Of a stretch of DNA of 64,000 nucleotides, positions 62,943 through 64,000 are shown one piece after another. How positions within the stretch are numbered: the first letter of the stretch is position 1; each line of letters opens with the position of its first letter. The notes beneath the pieces are model-generated. The model did not search any database. It worked only from the letters and a program-made list of their open reading frames with translations, and had not been told where the DNA came from. The DNA is from Flavobacterium ajazii (GTDB lineage Bacteria > Bacteroidota > Bacteroidia > Flavobacteriales > Flavobacteriaceae): positions 248,001-312,000 of the forward strand of contig NZ_JAAEHL010000001.1 of NCBI RefSeq assembly GCF_010614725.1, read 5' to 3'. Made by a program: the position numbers and the translations under genes.

Positions 62943-63325
62943 GTATTGTTTTAATAGATATTTGAAATAAAAAACTAGTGTCATAAATTAATTTTAAGCG
63001 ATTTTTTTTTATTGGATATATTCTAAGTCATTTTAGGGATAATTATTAATTTACGATCGTTATTTTGATTTAGTCATTTTTTTTTTAATCTAACTTTCCA
63101 GATGTAGATCTTCTCAATACTTTTTATGGACTAAGTTATCATAGAGAATTAACCATTATATTCCCTCGCTTTTTTATATAGTAAAATAGATATTTTACCT
63201 AAATGGCTATTATTGTATTAACTTTTTTGTAATGTATTAATTTTTAATATGCTTGTTTTCAGTATTTTTAGTTAAATTTAACAAAAAAATAGTAGTATAT
63301 TTATTAATCTTTTGAAAATTAATTT

Positions 63326-64000
63326 ATGGGGAATAAAAATACAACATTGCCAAAATGGCTTTATATTACCCTGGCTTTAGCCTCATTATTTGCAGTAATT
63401 TACTTTACCAATAAATTGCTTGATAGTGAAAAAACAGCTACTCAGCAATCTTTTTTCTTTTATTATTCGGAGTTTGTGTTGCCATATTGATATTTACTAT
63501 TACTGAAATTATAGCAGAAGTAAATGGTCAGGCGCTTGGTTTTCAAATAAAGGCCGGAGGGCCTTTCGCAGCATTTGTAATTGTAGTAATACTAGGTGTG
63601 TTTTTTAATGGTTTAGATGACCAGAAAACCCTTAATGTACAGATACAGGGAACTAAAGGTCTATCTGATATCCCCATTAGAACGCTTGATAATGGTTTGA
63701 TACTTATTCCTTCCAATAATAATAAGTCTATAATTGCAGATGTTGATTCTAGAGGTATAGCTTCTTTTGAGTTATCCAAAGGATATTATGAAGACAGTGT
63801 TCAATTTAAGCTTTCAAACAATAAATTTAAAATAGAAGGTAAAAGTAAATTTTTAATTACTGAAAGCAAAGCTATTACATTATTTGTAAGTAAGGAAAAG
63901 ACCAAATTCGTGTTTAAGTTTTATTCTAGAAATGAAGAAGAACCAATAAAGGGGATTCGTGTATTGAGTGAAGAATTAGGCTTGGATGGTATTTCGAATG
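63326..64000 (+). CDS. multi-pass membrane protein with exported domain, apparent -1 frameshift, 3' end outside window
   Basis: The ATG at 63326 opens a frame with a membrane helix (WLYITLALASLFAVIYF) that ends at TGA after about 55 codons. The -1 frame continues without a break from about 63445 to the window end, with two more helices (IFFLLLFGVCVAILIF and FAAFVIVVILGVFF) and a beta-rich exported part (LNVQIQGTKGLSDIPIRTLD, FKFYSRNEEEPIKGIRVLSE). The switch point holds T-TTT-TTC at 63451-63457 in the correct phase for -1 slippage; adding one T would also restore a single frame. No family recognised. Confidence 0.6.

Larger units (their letters stand above)
62112..63325. other. long spacer with recombinase-end repeat and one tiny ORF
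   Basis: About 1.2 kb. It has a hairpin at 62468-62492 (ACGCTAAAAC/GTTTTAACGT), the recombinase 3'-end repeat at 62500-62651 and a short open frame at 62787-62942. GGTTTGTGTCCTGTAGAG at 62373-62390 resembles GGTTTGTATGTCCTGTAGAG after the recombinase gene (near 49713) and the related stretch near 62611. Nothing else was seen. Confidence 0.5.

Overview
The window looks like a chromosomal segment of a Bacteroidota bacterium, most likely Flavobacterium or a close relative. The DNA is AT-rich, with long A/T tracts between genes. It carries two SusC/SusD pairs under ECF sigma/FecR control, many TlpA-type thioredoxins with DUF4369-like N-termini, a TPR/LuxR-type regulator, and few Shine-Dalgarno sequences. 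No rRNA, intact tRNA or CRISPR array was seen. All names rest on reading translations and motifs by eye.

Layout. 1-5321: a truncated TPR-HTH regulator (minus), then a secreted Ppx/GppA-like protein, a small roadblock-like protein, a GNAT acetyltransferase and an MFS exporter. 5322-8564: repeat-bearing spacer, a TlpA-like thioredoxin and an RBBP9/YdeN hydrolase. 8565-13176: a small glycan locus with a sialate O-acetylesterase and a GH29 alpha-L-fucosidase, preceded by a decayed second fucosidase copy. 13177-33417 and 34283-47815: two related modules. Each begins with ECF sigma, FecR anti-sigma, STN-containing SusC and SusD, and continues with TlpA-type thioredoxins, stand-alone DsbD N-terminal-domain proteins and an M16 zinc peptidase. 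The first also has a full DsbD. The M16 gene of the second is cut by an in-frame TGA. Together they read as substrate-sensing import of a peptide-like substrate followed by periplasmic disulfide reduction and proteolysis; this is my main candidate for an undescribed system.

47816-50276 is a scar region: a RadC remnant, the C-terminal half of a large serine recombinase, and a dispersed intergenic repeat. 50277-53771 holds a fasciclin protein and a G+C-rich convergent pair (DUF389 protein and NhaA). 54385-60024 holds two YceI proteins and a CxxCH lipoprotein (minus), divergent from an OB-fold protein, a DUF5777 beta-barrel, a small membrane protein and a truncated-haemoglobin-like lipoprotein, followed by hemA. 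60793-62111 is an ECF sigma/RskA-type anti-sigma pair (minus). The final 1.9 kb carries a second copy of the recombinase 3' end and a membrane-protein gene with an apparent -1 frameshift that runs off the window.
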